From Trinickia dabaoshanensis (GTDB taxonomy: Bacteria; Pseudomonadota; Gammaproteobacteria; Burkholderiales; Burkholderiaceae), in assembly GCF_002879885.1 (NCBI RefSeq), contig NZ_PNYA01000017.1, positions 93,904-157,903 of the forward strand: 64,000 bases of DNA, read 5' to 3'. This document shows positions 43,975 through 55,912 of the stretch, in pieces. The notes under the pieces are model-generated. The model saw only the letters and a list, made by a program, of their open reading frames with translations, searched no databases and was not told where the DNA came from. Made by a program: the position numbers and the translations under genes. Each line of letters begins with the position of its first letter. The stretch's first letter is position 1.

Positions 43975-44676
43975 TCAGTTGCGGTTGTTGCCGCCGAAAA
44001 TGCCGAGCAGCGACAGCAAGTTGACGAACACGTTGTACAGGTCGAGGTAAATCGCGAGCGTGGCGGTGATGTAGTTCGTCTCCCCGCCGTTCACGACGCG
44101 CTGCACGTCGAACAGCATGAAGCCCGAGAAGATCACGATCGCCAGCACCGAAACCGTCAGCATGAGTGCCGGCAGGTGCAGGAAGATGTTCGCGACCGAC
44201 GCGAGCAAGATGACGATCACGCCCATGAAGAGCCATTGGCCGAGGCCCGAGAAATCGCGCTTGCTGACCGTGGCGATCGAGGCCATCGCGGCGAAGATCA
44301 CGGCCGTGCCGCCGAAGGCCATCATGATGAGCGATGGGCCGTTCGAGAAGTGCAGAATCATCGTCAGCAGGCGCGAGAGCATCAAGCCCATGAAGAACGT
44401 GAAGCCCAACAGGAACACCACGCCCAGGCTGCTTTGCTTCGTGCGCTCGATGGCGAACATGAAACCGAACGCGATCGCCAAGAACGCGAGCATGCTCATC
44501 ATCGGGCTCGTCGCGGCGAACAGCGAGAAACCGCTCACGACCCCGAGCCAAGCGCCGATGACGGTCGGCACCATCGACAGCGCGAGCAGCCAGTAAGTAT
44601 TGCGCAGCACGCGGTTGCGGACGGCCGCCGAACCGACGGCACCGCCGCGGGCGACGTTATACGGGTAGTCGTTCAT
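43975..44676 (-). CDS. Bax inhibitor-1/YccA family membrane protein
   Basis: A 233-residue inner-membrane protein with seven hydrophobic helices, matching the TMBIM/BI-1 family. The helix with FMLFDVQRVVNGGETNYI and the C-terminal AIYLDLYNVFVNLLSLLGIF are family hallmarks. E. coli YccA modulates FtsH, whose HflKC regulators are encoded elsewhere in this window, while YbhL-type members are linked to calcium leak; which role applies is not known. It is a single gene, divergent from ndk. Confidence 0.92.
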   Translation of the reverse strand: MNDYPYNVARGGAVGSAAVRNRVLRNTYWLLALSMVPTVIGAWLGVVSGFSLFAATSPMMSMLAFLAIAFGFMFAIERTKQSSLGVVFLLGFTFFMGLMLSRLLTMILHFSNGPSLIMMAFGGTAVIFAAMASIATVSKRDFSGLGQWLFMGVIVILLASVANIFLHLPALMLTVSVLAIVIFSGFMLFDVQRVVNGGETNYITATLAIYLDLYNVFVNLLSLLGIFGGNNRN

Positions 44677-44860
44677 GCTTTCTCCTTGCGTAAAAACGCA
44701 TTCGACGCGGTTTGCGCCCGGCGCCGATTTGGCGGCGGCACGGACGCACCCCGTTGCTTCCTAAGATCGGTCCTATGCGTGGGAGTTTCAAGCTCCCTTT
44801 TGACTTTTCGGACGAAGTTTCGTCTGAGGTGGGGATCGATCGCAATCATACACCGGAACA

Positions 44861-44869
44861 TGCTACAAT
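44861..44869 (+). promoter_or_regulatory. Extended -10 promoter of ndk
   Basis: TGC-TACAAT (44861-44869) is an extended -10 element; no good -35 is present, as is usual for this type. It gives a leader of about 40 bases, ending in TTGGAG before the ndk ATG. The rest of the 44677-44915 gap holds no gene. Confidence 0.6.
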
Positions 44870-44915
44870 TGCAGATTCGTTAGAATTCGTAACCCCTTAA
44901 TTTTTTGGAGTTTTT

Positions 44916-45341
44916 ATGGCGATCGAGCGTACCCTGTCGATTATCAAGCCCGATGCAGTGGCAAAGAACGTGATTGGCCAGATCTACAGCCGCTTCGAAA
45001 ACGCAGGCCTCAAGATCATCGCTTCGCGCATGGCTCAGCTGTCGCGCGCCGATGCGGAGAAGTTCTACGCCGTTCACGCCGCTCGTCCGTTCTTCAAGGA
45101 TCTGGTCGAATTCATGATCTCGGGCCCGGTGATGGTGCAAGTACTCGAAGGCGAAAACGCCATCCTGAAGAACCGCGACCTGATGGGCGCGACGGATCCG
45201 AAGAAGGCCGACAAGGGCACGATCCGCGCCGATTTCGCCGACAGCATCGACGCGAACGCCGTGCACGGTTCGGATGCCGCCGAAACGGCAGCCGTGGAAA
45301 TCGCGTTCTTCTTCCCGGAAATCAACGTCTACTCGCGTTGA
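44916..45341 (+). CDS. ndk: Nucleoside diphosphate kinase
   Basis: A 141-residue enzyme balancing NTP and dNTP pools by phosphate transfer through a phosphohistidine. The catalytic His117 is in NAVHGSD, and [15 protein letters not shown] is the canonical N terminus. TTGGAG lies six bases before the ATG. It is first in the long plus-strand run of housekeeping genes and is 118 bases before rlmN. Confidence 0.98.
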   Translation: MAIERTLSIIKPDAVAKNVIGQIYSRFENAGLKIIASRMAQLSRADAEKFYAVHAARPFFKDLVEFMISGPVMVQVLEGENAILKNRDLMGATDPKKADKGTIRADFADSIDANAVHGSDAAETAAVEIAFFFPEINVYSR

Positions 45342-45459
45342 TCGCCGGGTAAAGCGTTAGCGAATGCCGCTTGGCCCGTTTGGCGCGGGCGGCTCGCCCG
45401 GCGCCGCGCGCGAGGCGCGGTTGCCGCGGGCGCGCCGCAATGAAAATGCAGGATCAATC

Positions 45460-46617
45460 ATGACGAGCAGTCCTACCGTCAACCTTCTCGATCTCGATGC
45501 CGCGGGGCTCGTCGCGTATTGCGACAGCCTCGGCGAGAAGGCATTTCGCGCCAAGCAGCTGCAGCGCTGGATTCACCAATACAACGCCGTCGATTTCGAC
45601 GGTATGACCGACCTCGCGAAATCGCTGCGCACGAAGCTCAAGGATCGCGCGGCGATCGTGATGCCGCCCGTGGTCAGCGATCACGTGTCGGCCGACGGCA
45701 CACGCAAGTGGCTGGTCGACGTCGGTAACGGCAATGCCGTGGAAACGGTGTTCATCCCCGAAGAGACGCGCGGCACGCTGTGCGTGTCGTCGCAGGCCGG
45801 TTGCGCGGTCAATTGCCGGTTTTGCTCCACGGGCAAGCAAGGTTTTTCCCGCAACCTGACGACGGGGGAAATCATCGGCCAGCTGCGCATGGCCGAATTC
45901 GCGCTGCGCGCGGCGCTTGGCCGCCCGCATGCGCCGGACAACAAGGGCGAACGCGTCATCACGAACGTCGTGATGATGGGCATGGGCGAGCCGCTGTTGA
46001 ACTACGACGCGCTGGTGCCGGCACTACGGCTGATGCTCGACGACAACGCCTACGGCCTCTCGCGGCGGCGGGTCACGGTATCGACGTCGGGCGTCGTGCC
46101 GATGATGGATCGGCTCGGGGCCGATCTGCCGGTCGCGTTGGCGGTGTCGCTGCACGCGCCGAACGATGCGCTGCGCGACATCTTGGTGCCGCTGAACAAG
46201 AAGTATCCTCTGCGTGAGTTGATGGCCGCGTGCCGCCGTTATCTCGACGTGGCGCCGCGCGATTTCATCACGTTCGAGTACTGCATGCTCGACGGCGTGA
46301 ACGACACCGACGCCCATGCCCGGGAATTGCTCGCGCTGACGGCCGATGTGCCGTGCAAGTTCAATTTGATTCCGTTCAACCCGTTCCCGGAGTCGGGGCT
46401 CGTGCGTTCCAAGGCCGACCGGATCAAACGGTTTGCGCAGGTGCTCATCGATGCGGGCGTCGTGACGACGGTGCGCAAGACGCGCGGGGACGATATCGAC
46501 GCGGCATGTGGTCAATTGGCGGGCGCGGTGAAGGACCGAACGCGTGTCGCGGAGCGGACGGGGCGTGCCGCAAGTGGTTCCGCGGGCAAAATTATCGAAG
46601 TGCGGCCCGTGCGCTGA
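45460..46617 (+). CDS. rlmN: Dual-specificity RNA methyltransferase RlmN
   Basis: A 385-residue radical SAM enzyme methylating C2 of A2503 in 23S rRNA and A37 in some tRNAs. The cluster motif CxxxCxxC is Cys115, Cys119 and Cys122 (GCAVNCRFC). [11 protein letters not shown] and the C-terminal [16 protein letters not shown] with the catalytic methyl-carrying Cys are present. I start at the ATG 45460 ([13 protein letters not shown]); the upstream open stretch is GC-rich spacer. The order ndk-rlmN is conserved in proteobacteria. Confidence 0.96.
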   Translation: MTSSPTVNLLDLDAAGLVAYCDSLGEKAFRAKQLQRWIHQYNAVDFDGMTDLAKSLRTKLKDRAAIVMPPVVSDHVSADGTRKWLVDVGNGNAVETVFIPEETRGTLCVSSQAGCAVNCRFCSTGKQGFSRNLTTGEIIGQLRMAEFALRAALGRPHAPDNKGERVITNVVMMGMGEPLLNYDALVPALRLMLDDNAYGLSRRRVTVSTSGVVPMMDRLGADLPVALAVSLHAPNDALRDILVPLNKKYPLRELMAACRRYLDVAPRDFITFEYCMLDGVNDTDAHARELLALTADVPCKFNLIPFNPFPESGLVRSKADRIKRFAQVLIDAGVVTTVRKTRGDDIDAACGQLAGAVKDRTRVAERTGRAASGSAGKIIEVRPVR

Positions 46618-46755
46618 CGCGGGGCGGCACGAAAGGCGGCGGTGCGGTGTGCGCGCCGCCGGACAGTTGTGAGACAGACGGTCCGCGCATCGAGGGCATC
46701 GAACGATGCTCGGCAGGCGTGGGGTGGAAAATTAGAATCGACGCGAGGATCAGGG

Positions 46756-47922
46756 ATGAGTGAGTCGCAGCATCCGCAATCAGAAGGCCCACAGACGAGC
46801 TCGGGACGTCCAAGCACCGTACCTCAAACGGCGCCCGGCGCCGCGTACGCGCCGCTCGACTCGCTCGCCGCGGTGGGCGCGCGCCTGGCGCAATTGCGGG
46901 AAGCGAAGGGCTGGTCCGTCGATGACGTATCGGCTCGGCTGAAGGTCTCCCCGAACAAGATGCGGGCGCTCGAGGCCGGTGACATCACTCAGTTGCCCGG
47001 CACGACGTTCGCGCTCGGCGTCATTCGCAGCTATGCCAAGATGCTCGGCACCGATCCGGAGCCGTTCGCGCAGGCCCTGCGCCGCGTCAAAGGCGAGCCG
47101 GAGCCCGATTTGTCGATGCCCGCTTCGACGGGGGCCGATTTGCCGCGGGGGCGCGTCTCGGTGTCGCTCGGCGGCACGCCGAAGCATCGCTCATGGTGGT
47201 GGGGCGTCGCCGCCGGCGTCATCGTGATCATCGCATTGGCGATGTGGCATCAGGGCGGCGATTCGTCGGCCTGGCTGGCGCGGCTCAAAGCGAGCGCGGG
47301 CGGTATGGCCGCCAATCCGGGCGGGGCGGCGTCGAGCGCGGCGGTGGCCGCTTCGGCGGTAACCTCGACGGGTCTCGTGCTGTCGCAATCGGCCGGCGCC
47401 TCGGGTACGACGGCCTCGGAACCAGGTGCTGCGTCGTCCCCCGAGGCGAGCACGCCGGCGATCACGCCTCTCGAACCGGCGTCGCAGTCGGCCGCGGCTC
47501 AGCCGAGCAGCGAGCCGGCGGCGGTGGCAGCCGTGCCGGCACCCGCCTCGGCGGCGGCGAGCGCGCCGGCTCGGGCGGACAAGCAGCCGCCGCAAGCCGC
47601 TGCGGGCGAGCAGGCATCGGCCGCTTCGGCCGGGACCGCCTCGGTGGCGGGCGCTCAGGCAGCTCCGGCGGCGGGCGCCGCGACGATCGGCGTCACGGTG
47701 TCCAAGGATAGCTGGTTCAGCGTACGCGACAAGGACGGCAAAGAGATCTTCTCCGGGCTCGTCCACGCCGGCGACACCAAGCAAGTGCAGGGCGTACCGC
47801 CCTTCAAGATCACCGCGGGCAACCGCGCAGGGCTCGAATCGATGACGCTCGACGGACAGCCTGTCGACGCGGCGAAATTCGGTCCGAACAAGGGCAACGT
47901 CGCGCATTTCACGTTGCCGTAA
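46756..47922 (+). CDS. rodZ: RodZ-like cytoskeletal/cell-shape protein
   Basis: A 388-residue bitopic membrane protein: a cytoplasmic helix-turn-helix domain (about 40-105; LREAKGWSVDDVSARLKVS) that binds MreB in RodZ, a membrane helix at 147-164, a periplasmic Ala/Ser/Pro-rich linker and a C-terminal DUF4115 domain (about 315-388; DSWFSVRDKDGKEIFSG). This is the RodZ architecture. TAGAAT at 46733-46738 is a plausible -10 leaving a leader of about ten bases. The position before ispG is conserved. Confidence 0.9.
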   Translation: MSESQHPQSEGPQTSSGRPSTVPQTAPGAAYAPLDSLAAVGARLAQLREAKGWSVDDVSARLKVSPNKMRALEAGDITQLPGTTFALGVIRSYAKMLGTDPEPFAQALRRVKGEPEPDLSMPASTGADLPRGRVSVSLGGTPKHRSWWWGVAAGVIVIIALAMWHQGGDSSAWLARLKASAGGMAANPGGAASSAAVAASAVTSTGLVLSQSAGASGTTASEPGAASSPEASTPAITPLEPASQSAAAQPSSEPAAVAAVPAPASAAASAPARADKQPPQAAAGEQASAASAGTASVAGAQAAPAAGAATIGVTVSKDSWFSVRDKDGKEIFSGLVHAGDTKQVQGVPPFKITAGNRAGLESMTLDGQPVDAAKFGPNKGNVAHFTLP

Positions 47923-48014
47923 TGGTCCAATGCCGCGGCGGCGCGCCGCGGCTCGATCGTCAATTCGGGTGCGTGGCCGCGAGGCGAGCCGCGTGCGCAG
48001 CATAACTAGGACTC

Positions 48015-49319
<1,305 letters not shown>

Positions 49320-49337
49320 CGAGTCAACCGAACAACG

Positions 49338-50675
49338 ATGACAGAACAGAAGAGAAAGCTCGAGAAGCTTGCCGGCGTCAAAGGCATGAACGACATCCTG
49401 CCGGCCGATGCGGTGCTGTGGGACTTCTTCGAGTCGACGGTCAAGTCGATGCTGCGCGCGTACGGCTACCAGAACATCCGCACGCCGATCGTCGAGCACA
49501 CGCAGCTCTTCACGCGCGGCATCGGCGAAGTGACCGACATCGTCGAAAAGGAGATGTACAGCTTCGTCGATTCGCTCAACGGCGAACACTTGACGCTGCG
49601 TCCCGAAAACACCGCGGCCGTCGTGCGCTCGGCCATCGAGCACAACCTGCTTTACGACGGCCCCAAGCGGCTGTGGTACATCGGGCCGATGTTCCGTCAC
49701 GAGCGCCCGCAACGCGGCCGTTACCGTCAGTTCCATCAAGTAGGCGTCGAGGCGCTTGGTTTCGCCGGTCCCGATACGGATGCCGAAATCATCTTGATGT
49801 GTCAGCGGCTTTGGGACGATCTCGGTTTGACCGGCATCCGTCTCGAAATCAACTCGCTCGGTTTGGCCGAGGAGCGCGCGGCGCATCGCGTCGAGTTGAT
49901 CGCTTATCTCGAAAAGCACGTCGACGCGCTCGACGAGGATGCGAAGCGCCGCCTTTACACGAACCCGCTGCGCGTGCTGGACACGAAGAATCCCGCGCTA
50001 CAGGAAATCGCGCAAAACGCACCGAAGTTGATCGACTTCCTCGGCGACGTCTCGCGGGCACACTTCGACGGGCTGCAGCGCTTGCTCAAGGCGAACAACA
50101 TCCCCTTCACGATCAACCCGCGGCTCGTGCGCGGCCTCGACTACTACAATTTGACGGTATTCGAGTGGGTGACCGATAAGCTCGGCGCGCAAGGCACGGT
50201 GGCGGCCGGCGGCCGCTACGATCCGCTGATCGAACAACTGGGCGGCAAGCCGACCGCCGCATGCGGCTGGGCGATGGGCGTCGAGCGCATCCTCGAATTG
50301 CTGAAGGAGGAATCGCTCGTTCCGCAAGAAGAAGGCTGCGACGTCTATGTCGTTCACCAGGGCGATGCCGCGCGCGAGCAGGCGTTCATCATTGCCGAGC
50401 GTTTGCGCGATACCGGCCTGGACGTGATTCTTCACTGCAGCCCGGACGGCGCCGGAGCCAGCTTCAAGTCGCAGATGAAGCGAGCCGATGCGAGCGGAGC
50501 GGCATTCGCGGTGGTGCTCGGCGAGGACGAAGTGGCGAACGGCACGGTCGGCATCAAGCCGCTGCGCGAGACCGCCGGAGCGGAAAAGAGCGAACAGAGC
50601 ACTGTTCCGGTTGAAAACTTGACCGAATTTCTAATCAATGCGATGGTTGCAACCGCCGAAGACGGCGACGACTGA
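49338..50675 (+). CDS. hisS: Histidyl-tRNA synthetase
   Basis: A 445-residue class II aminoacyl-tRNA synthetase. Motif 2 is in [17 protein letters not shown], the histidine-specific motifs are [15 protein letters not shown] and AAGGRYD, and the C-terminal anticodon-binding domain starts near 340 (DVYVVHQGD). It is followed by the yfgM-bamB-der genes. It is distinct from hisZ (58527), which lacks the aminoacylation function. Confidence 0.97.
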   Translation: MTEQKRKLEKLAGVKGMNDILPADAVLWDFFESTVKSMLRAYGYQNIRTPIVEHTQLFTRGIGEVTDIVEKEMYSFVDSLNGEHLTLRPENTAAVVRSAIEHNLLYDGPKRLWYIGPMFRHERPQRGRYRQFHQVGVEALGFAGPDTDAEIILMCQRLWDDLGLTGIRLEINSLGLAEERAAHRVELIAYLEKHVDALDEDAKRRLYTNPLRVLDTKNPALQEIAQNAPKLIDFLGDVSRAHFDGLQRLLKANNIPFTINPRLVRGLDYYNLTVFEWVTDKLGAQGTVAAGGRYDPLIEQLGGKPTAACGWAMGVERILELLKEESLVPQEEGCDVYVVHQGDAAREQAFIIAERLRDTGLDVILHCSPDGAGASFKSQMKRADASGAAFAVVLGEDEVANGTVGIKPLRETAGAEKSEQSTVPVENLTEFLINAMVATAEDGDD

Positions 50676-50732
50676 CGCAACTGTCGCCGCTCACGACAAG
50701 AACGGCACGAGATAAGAAGGAATCGCTTGGCG

Positions 50733-51362
50733 ATGAGTTATCACGACGAACAAGAATCGATAGAAAGCTTCAAGGCTTGGTGGGCGCAGTGGGGCAATGC
50801 TTCCACGTGGATCGTGCTCGTGGCGCTCGTCGCCGCGGCCGCCTGGAACGGCTGGCATTTCTGGCAGCGGCGCCAAGCCACCGAGGCCGCGGTGCTCTAT
50901 GAGCAGGTCCAGCAGTCCGTGGCGGCGAAGGATAAGGCCGCTGTCGCGCGCGACGCCGGCGATATGGAGTCGCGCTACGGCCGGACGGCATACGGGCAGA
51001 TGACGGCGCTCGCGGCTGCGAAGGCGCTGTACGAGGCAGGCGACGTCGCCGGCGCGAAGACGCAATTGCAATGGGCGATCGATCACGCGAAGGACGACGA
51101 GTACAAGGAAATCGCGAAGCTGCGCTTGGCCGCCGTTCTGCTCGACGAGAAGGCGTACGATGCAGGGCTCGCGCTGCTCGCCGGCACGGCCCCCGAGGGC
51201 TTCCAAGGCGCCGTGGCCGATCGCCGCGGCGATCTGCTGGCGGCCGCCGGCAAGCGTGGCGATGCGCGCAGTGCTTATCAACTGGCGCTTTCGTCGCTCG
51301 CGAAAAGCGATACGTCCGCGCGTCAGCTCATTCAATTCAAGCTCGACGCGCTCGGCGGTTGA
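50733..51362 (+). CDS. YfgM-family tetratricopeptide membrane protein
   Basis: A 209-residue protein of the YfgM/DUF2133 family. An N-terminal cytoplasmic segment (YHDEQESIESFKAWWAQWG) precedes one membrane helix (about 25-45) and a periplasmic TPR-like helical domain. In E. coli YfgM interacts with the SecYEG/PpiD periplasmic chaperone network. The ATG at 50733 is used; an in-frame TTG two codons earlier has a better-spaced AAGGAA and is an alternative. It is placed between hisS and bamB as in other proteobacteria. Confidence 0.9.
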   Translation: MSYHDEQESIESFKAWWAQWGNASTWIVLVALVAAAAWNGWHFWQRRQATEAAVLYEQVQQSVAAKDKAAVARDAGDMESRYGRTAYGQMTALAAAKALYEAGDVAGAKTQLQWAIDHAKDDEYKEIAKLRLAAVLLDEKAYDAGLALLAGTAPEGFQGAVADRRGDLLAAAGKRGDARSAYQLALSSLAKSDTSARQLIQFKLDALGG

Positions 51363-51435
51363 ACGGTGCATATGCACCGTCCTTAGTCTTTAGCCGGCCT
51401 TATCTGAACAACCTTTGACGAAGCCTCGCTCACCG

Positions 51436-52581
51436 ATGAATTTGCTGAAACGTTTCGCCGTGCCCGTCGCTTGCGCGATGACCGTCCTCGCGATGGCGGC
51501 TTGCTCGTCCACCAAGGACCCGCGCCGTGATCCGGTGCCGCTCACCGAGTTCAAGCCTGTCTTCAAAGTCGAGCAGGCCTGGAGGACGAGCGTCGGTAAG
51601 GCGGGACGTTATTTCTTCTCGCCGGTGGTCGTCGGCGATGCCGTGTACGCGGCCGGATCGAACGGCTCCGTCGTGAAAGTCGACGGCAAGACGGGGCGCA
51701 AGCTCTGGAGCACGAAGCTGCATGACGACCTGACTTCAGGCGTCGGTAGCGATGGCACCTACACGGCCGTTGGCGCGGAAAAGGGCGGCGTGGACGTGCT
51801 CGACGCGGACGGCAAGCTGCTTTGGAAGACGACGGTACCGGGCGAAATCGTCTCGCCGCCGCTCGTCGGCAACGGCTATGTGATCGTCCGTACGATCGAC
51901 GGTCAAATCAGCGCGTTCAATGCGTCCACGGGCGAGTTGCGCTGGCAGTATCGCAATCGTGCCGTGCCGTTGAATCTGCGTGTGGCCGCCGGCATGGCGT
52001 TCGCCGGACAAGCCGCGGTGCTCGCGGGCTTCCCCGGCGGCTCGCTGTCCGCGATCAACATGAAGACGGGCGACGACTATTGGCAGGCGCCGGTCTCCTT
52101 CCCGAAGGGGGTGACCGAGGTCGAGCGGATCAACGACGTCACGGGCGCGCCTACGCTTGTCGGCGCCGAGGCGTGTGCGGTCACGTTCCAAGGCCGCATC
52201 AGCTGCTTCGATGCGAACAACGGCCAACCCGTTTGGGAGCAGTCGTTCTCCGGTGTGGCCGGACTCGCCGCCGACCGCACGGCGGTCGTGGCACCCGACG
52301 ATTGGTCGGTGCTGCAAGCGTTCGATGCGGCGTCGGGCAAGCCGCTTTGGAAGAACGATCAGCTGAAGAACCGCGATCTGAGCACCCCGTATCTGCTCGG
52401 ACCCGATGTCGTCGTCGGCGACTACAAGGGTTACGTGCACTTCCTTTCGCGCGACGACGGCAAGTTCCTCGCGCGCGTGAAGACCGACGGCAGCCCGATC
52501 ACCGCCGCGCCGGTTGCGGTGGGCGATACACTGATCGTGCAGACGCACGACGGCGAGTTGTACGGGTTCGTCTCGCACTGA
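51436..52581 (+). CDS. bamB: Outer-membrane protein assembly factor BamB
   Basis: A 381-residue lipoprotein of the BAM complex, helping insert beta-barrel proteins. The signal ends in the lipobox AMAAC (Cys23), and the mature part is an eight-bladed beta-propeller built of PQQ-like repeats (for example DGKTGRKLWS, NASTGELRWQ, DAASGKPLWK). The ATG at 51436 (MNLLKRF) is chosen over a TTG seven codons upstream. It is followed by a terminator. Confidence 0.96.
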   Translation: MNLLKRFAVPVACAMTVLAMAACSSTKDPRRDPVPLTEFKPVFKVEQAWRTSVGKAGRYFFSPVVVGDAVYAAGSNGSVVKVDGKTGRKLWSTKLHDDLTSGVGSDGTYTAVGAEKGGVDVLDADGKLLWKTTVPGEIVSPPLVGNGYVIVRTIDGQISAFNASTGELRWQYRNRAVPLNLRVAAGMAFAGQAAVLAGFPGGSLSAINMKTGDDYWQAPVSFPKGVTEVERINDVTGAPTLVGAEACAVTFQGRISCFDANNGQPVWEQSFSGVAGLAADRTAVVAPDDWSVLQAFDAASGKPLWKNDQLKNRDLSTPYLLGPDVVVGDYKGYVHFLSRDDGKFLARVKTDGSPITAAPVAVGDTLIVQTHDGELYGFVSH

Positions 52582-52606
52582 TCGCTGAGCGACCTGGAAC
52601 GATCGA

Positions 52607-52641
52607 CCGCGGGCCGGCTCAGCCGGCCGCGGGCGTTTTTG
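52607..52641 (+). terminator. Rho-independent terminator after bamB
   Basis: GGCCGGC-tca-GCCGGCC (612-618 and 622-628 past base 52000) with flanking complementary GC-rich bases, then GCGTTTTTG. It is 26 bases past the bamB stop. The rest of the 52582-52887 gap has no gene; TGATAATTTT near 52708 is an AT-rich island that may hold the der promoter, without a clear -35. Confidence 0.8.
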
Positions 52642-52887
52642 AGTACCGGTGTGCGCCTGGCGCGCGGCCGGCAGATGGATACGCGGTGCTTGCACGCCGT
52701 CGTATCGTGATAATTTTCGAGCAGCGGCGCGCGGTCGCGCGCCCCTCGGCCGCTTGCAAGCAAGCGCGATGCTAGGGGCCGGCAGCATCCTGCCGGCTCG
52801 TGGGCATATCGATGCGCCGATGCGTTCCGCAACTCGCCGCTTTGGCGAGCCGGCACCGTGGCGCATGCCTCTTTTAGACAACGTCAG

Positions 52888-54225
52888 ATGAAACCCGTAA
52901 TTGCCCTAGTCGGGCGCCCCAATGTGGGGAAATCCACTCTATTCAACCGGCTCACGCGCTCGCGCGATGCCCTCGTCGCCGATTTGCCGGGCCTGACGCG
53001 CGATCGCCATTACGGCGAGGGACGCGTGGGCGACCGTGCCTATCTCGTCGTCGATACGGGCGGCTTCGAACCGGTCGCCAAGGACGGGATTCTGCACGAA
53101 ATGGCGCGGCAAACGCGCCAAGCCGTCGAGGAGTCGGACGTCGTCGTATTCATCGTCGACGGGCGCAACGGGCTCGCGCCGCAGGATAAGTCGATCGCCG
53201 ACTACCTGCGCAAAACCGGCCGTCCGATCATCCTCGTCGTGAACAAGGCCGAGGGGATGAAGTACACGGCCGTCGCCTCGGATTTCTACGAACTCGGGCT
53301 CGGCGATCCGCGCGCGATTTCGGCCGCGCACGGCGACGGCGTGACGGAAATGATCAACGACTCCCTGGAAATCGCTTACGCGGGCCATCCGGAGGAGCCG
53401 GAAGAGGAGCGCGGCGCGCGCGGCGTCAAGATCGCGATCGTCGGGCGGCCCAACGTCGGCAAGTCGACGCTCGTCAATACGCTGATCGGCGAGGAACGCG
53501 TCATCGCGTTCGACATGCCGGGCACGACACGCGATTCGATCTACGTCGATTTCGAGCGCCAGGGCAAGAAGTACACGCTCATCGATACGGCTGGCTTGCG
53601 CCGTCGCGGCAAGGTGTTCGAGGCGATCGAGAAGTTCTCGGTCGTGAAGACGCTGCAGTCCATTGCGGATGCAAACGTCGTCATCTTGCTGCTCGACGCT
53701 CGTCAAGATATTTCCGACCAGGACGCCCATATCGCCGGCTTCGTGGTCGAGCAAGGGCGGGCGCTCGTGGTGGGCGTGAACAAGTGGGACGGGCTGGACG
53801 GGCATGCGCGCGATCGCATCAAGGCCGACATGATGCGCAAGCTCAAATTCTTGGAGTTCGCGAAGTTCCACTTCATCTCGGCCACTGAAAAGACCGGCAT
53901 CGGTCCGCTCATGCGATCGGTGGACGACGCCTACGCGGCTGCCATGGCCAAGCTGCCGACGCCGAAGCTCACCCGCGCGCTCATCGAAGCCGTGGAATTC
54001 CAGCAGCCGCGCCGGCGCGGCCCGGTGCGTCCGAAGTTGCGCTACGCGCACCAAGGCGGTCAGAATCCGCCGATCATCGTCATCCACGGCAACGCACTCG
54101 ACGCCGTGACGGAAACGTACAAACGCTATCTCGAAAACCGCTTCCGCGAAACTTTCTCGTTGACGGGAACTCCATTGCGCATAGAGTTCCGTTCGTCGAC
54201 GAACCCATACACCGATAAGGGCTGA
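52888..54225 (+). CDS. der: Ribosome biogenesis GTPase Der (EngA)
   Basis: A 445-residue GTPase with two tandem G domains, each with GRPNVGKST (about residues 9-17 and 187-195), [16 protein letters not shown] for G3, NKxE/NKWD for G4, and a C-terminal KH-like domain. It acts in late 50S assembly. The ATG at 52888 ([12 protein letters not shown]) is the family start. A short spacer leads to hfq. Confidence 0.97.
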   Translation: MKPVIALVGRPNVGKSTLFNRLTRSRDALVADLPGLTRDRHYGEGRVGDRAYLVVDTGGFEPVAKDGILHEMARQTRQAVEESDVVVFIVDGRNGLAPQDKSIADYLRKTGRPIILVVNKAEGMKYTAVASDFYELGLGDPRAISAAHGDGVTEMINDSLEIAYAGHPEEPEEERGARGVKIAIVGRPNVGKSTLVNTLIGEERVIAFDMPGTTRDSIYVDFERQGKKYTLIDTAGLRRRGKVFEAIEKFSVVKTLQSIADANVVILLLDARQDISDQDAHIAGFVVEQGRALVVGVNKWDGLDGHARDRIKADMMRKLKFLEFAKFHFISATEKTGIGPLMRSVDDAYAAAMAKLPTPKLTRALIEAVEFQQPRRRGPVRPKLRYAHQGGQNPPIIVIHGNALDAVTETYKRYLENRFRETFSLTGTPLRIEFRSSTNPYTDKG

Positions 54226-54367
54226 TTCGGTGCCGGGGCGCCTTGGCCAGATGGCCTGGGCGGCCCGTGCGCCAACGAAAATCGGCTATAGTGTAGCGAT
54301 TGGCGGCGGATTTCTTTTTCTTCGTCCCAATCCGGATCCAACCTGCAAAAAAACGACGGAGTTTGCT

Positions 54368-54604
54368 ATGAGCAACAAAGGGCAACTGTTACAAGACCCG
54401 TTTCTGAACGCACTGCGCAAAGAGCACGTGCCGGTTTCCATCTATTTGGTCAACGGCATCAAGCTTCAAGGGAACATCGAATCGTTCGACCAGTACGTCG
54501 TGTTGCTCCGTAACACCGTGACCCAAATGGTCTACAAGCACGCCATTTCGACGGTTGTGCCGGCCCGCCCGGTGAATTTCCACCCGGATGCGGAAACGGC
54601 CTAA
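54368..54604 (+). CDS. hfq: RNA chaperone Hfq
   Basis: A 78-residue Sm-like hexameric protein that pairs small RNAs with mRNAs. The Sm1 motif ([27 protein letters not shown]) and Sm2 motif ([11 protein letters not shown]) are intact; the C-terminal tail is short (about 12 residues), as in other betaproteobacteria. ACGGAG lies eight bases before the ATG at 54368. TATAGT (54287-54292) is a plausible -10 for an hfq-specific promoter within the der-hfq gap. Confidence 0.97.
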   Translation: MSNKGQLLQDPFLNALRKEHVPVSIYLVNGIKLQGNIESFDQYVVLLRNTVTQMVYKHAISTVVPARPVNFHPDAETA

Positions 54605-54680
54605 GCTCATCTTCGCGGCCGGCGCGGCGCCGACTCATCGGCGTGCGTGCCGGCCGCTTCTCATTTAGACGCCCATCAAT

Positions 54681-55880
54681 TTGATCAACGCAGCGCTCGT
54701 CGGCATCGATTTCGGAAAAATAGACTTCGAAGCCAGTCTCGAAGAACTCAGTCTGCTCGCGCAAAGTGCGGGCGCCCATCCCGCCGTGACCTTGACCGGC
54801 CGCCGTTCGAGCCCGGATGCGGCGCTTTTCGTCGGAAGCGGCAAGGCCGAGGAATTGCGCCTGGCGTGCGAGGCCAACGATGTCGAAATCGTCATCTTCA
54901 ACCACGCATTGGCGCCGGCGCAGCAGCGCAATTTGGAGCGCACGCTTAATCGGCGCGTCGTCGACCGCACGAGCCTCATTCTCGATATCTTCGCGCAGCG
55001 CGCGCGCAGCCACGAAGGTAAGTTGCAGGTCGAATTGGCCCAATTGCAATACATCGCCACGCGCCTCGTGCGTGCATGGACTCACTTGGAACGGCAAAAA
55101 GGCGGTATCGGGCTGCGCGGCCCCGGCGAAACCCAGCTCGAAACCGACCGCCGTTTGATCGGCGAGCGTATCAAGATGCTCAAGGGGCGGCTGGATAAGC
55201 TGCGTCGCCAGCATGGCACGCAGCGGCGCCAGCGGGCTCGCAATCGCGCGATGTCGGTGTCGCTCGTCGGCTATACGAACGCGGGCAAATCGACACTGTT
55301 CAATGCGTTGACGAAAGCGCAAGCCTACGCGGCCGATCAGCTATTCGCCACGCTCGATACCACCTCGCGGCGCCTTTATCTAGGTGACGAGGCGGGGCAG
55401 GTGATCGTGTCGGATACGGTCGGCTTCATTCGCGAATTACCGCACCAGCTCGTGGCCGCTTTTCGGGCCACGCTCGAAGAAACGATTCACGCCGATTTGC
55501 TGTTGCACGTGGTCGATGCGTCGAGCGCAGTGCGGCTCGACCAGATCGATCAAGTCAACGAGGTGCTCGACGAGATCGGCGCGCACAGCGTGAGGCAAGT
55601 ACTCGTCTTCAACAAGATCGACGCCGTGCCGGAGCTGGCGGCTCGCGGCGAGACGGTTGAACGGGACGAATATGGTAATATTTCGCGCGTCTTTTTGAGC
55701 GCGCGCACGGGGCAGGGTTTGGATACGCTGCGCGCAGCCATCGCCGAAATCGCCACCTCAGAACATCTCCCGGACAGCGGGCGGGCGCAGCCGGAAGCGG
55801 CACCGCCGGCGCATGGGCATGAAGACCCAGACGCATCGGGCTCGTCCGATGCGCCGATATGGCGCTCCGATCTGCATTGA
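54681..55880 (+). CDS. hflX: GTPase HflX
   Basis: A 399-residue ribosome-associated GTPase that splits stalled 70S ribosomes. The N-terminal HflX domain includes GRRSSPDAALFVGSGKA and the RGPGETQLE motif, the G domain begins with LVGYTNAGKST near 194, and NKID provides G4. The only usable start at this end is a TTG at 54681, since an in-frame stop lies four codons upstream and the next residues are already conserved. The hfq-hflX-hflK-hflC order is the standard one. Confidence 0.95.
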   Translation: MINAALVGIDFGKIDFEASLEELSLLAQSAGAHPAVTLTGRRSSPDAALFVGSGKAEELRLACEANDVEIVIFNHALAPAQQRNLERTLNRRVVDRTSLILDIFAQRARSHEGKLQVELAQLQYIATRLVRAWTHLERQKGGIGLRGPGETQLETDRRLIGERIKMLKGRLDKLRRQHGTQRRQRARNRAMSVSLVGYTNAGKSTLFNALTKAQAYAADQLFATLDTTSRRLYLGDEAGQVIVSDTVGFIRELPHQLVAAFRATLEETIHADLLLHVVDASSAVRLDQIDQVNEVLDEIGAHSVRQVLVFNKIDAVPELAARGETVERDEYGNISRVFLSARTGQGLDTLRAAIAEIATSEHLPDSGRAQPEAAPPAHGHEDPDASGSSDAPIWRSDLH

Positions 55881-55912
55881 CCGGTTCTCCCAACTCGAGC
55901 GAACGAACACTG

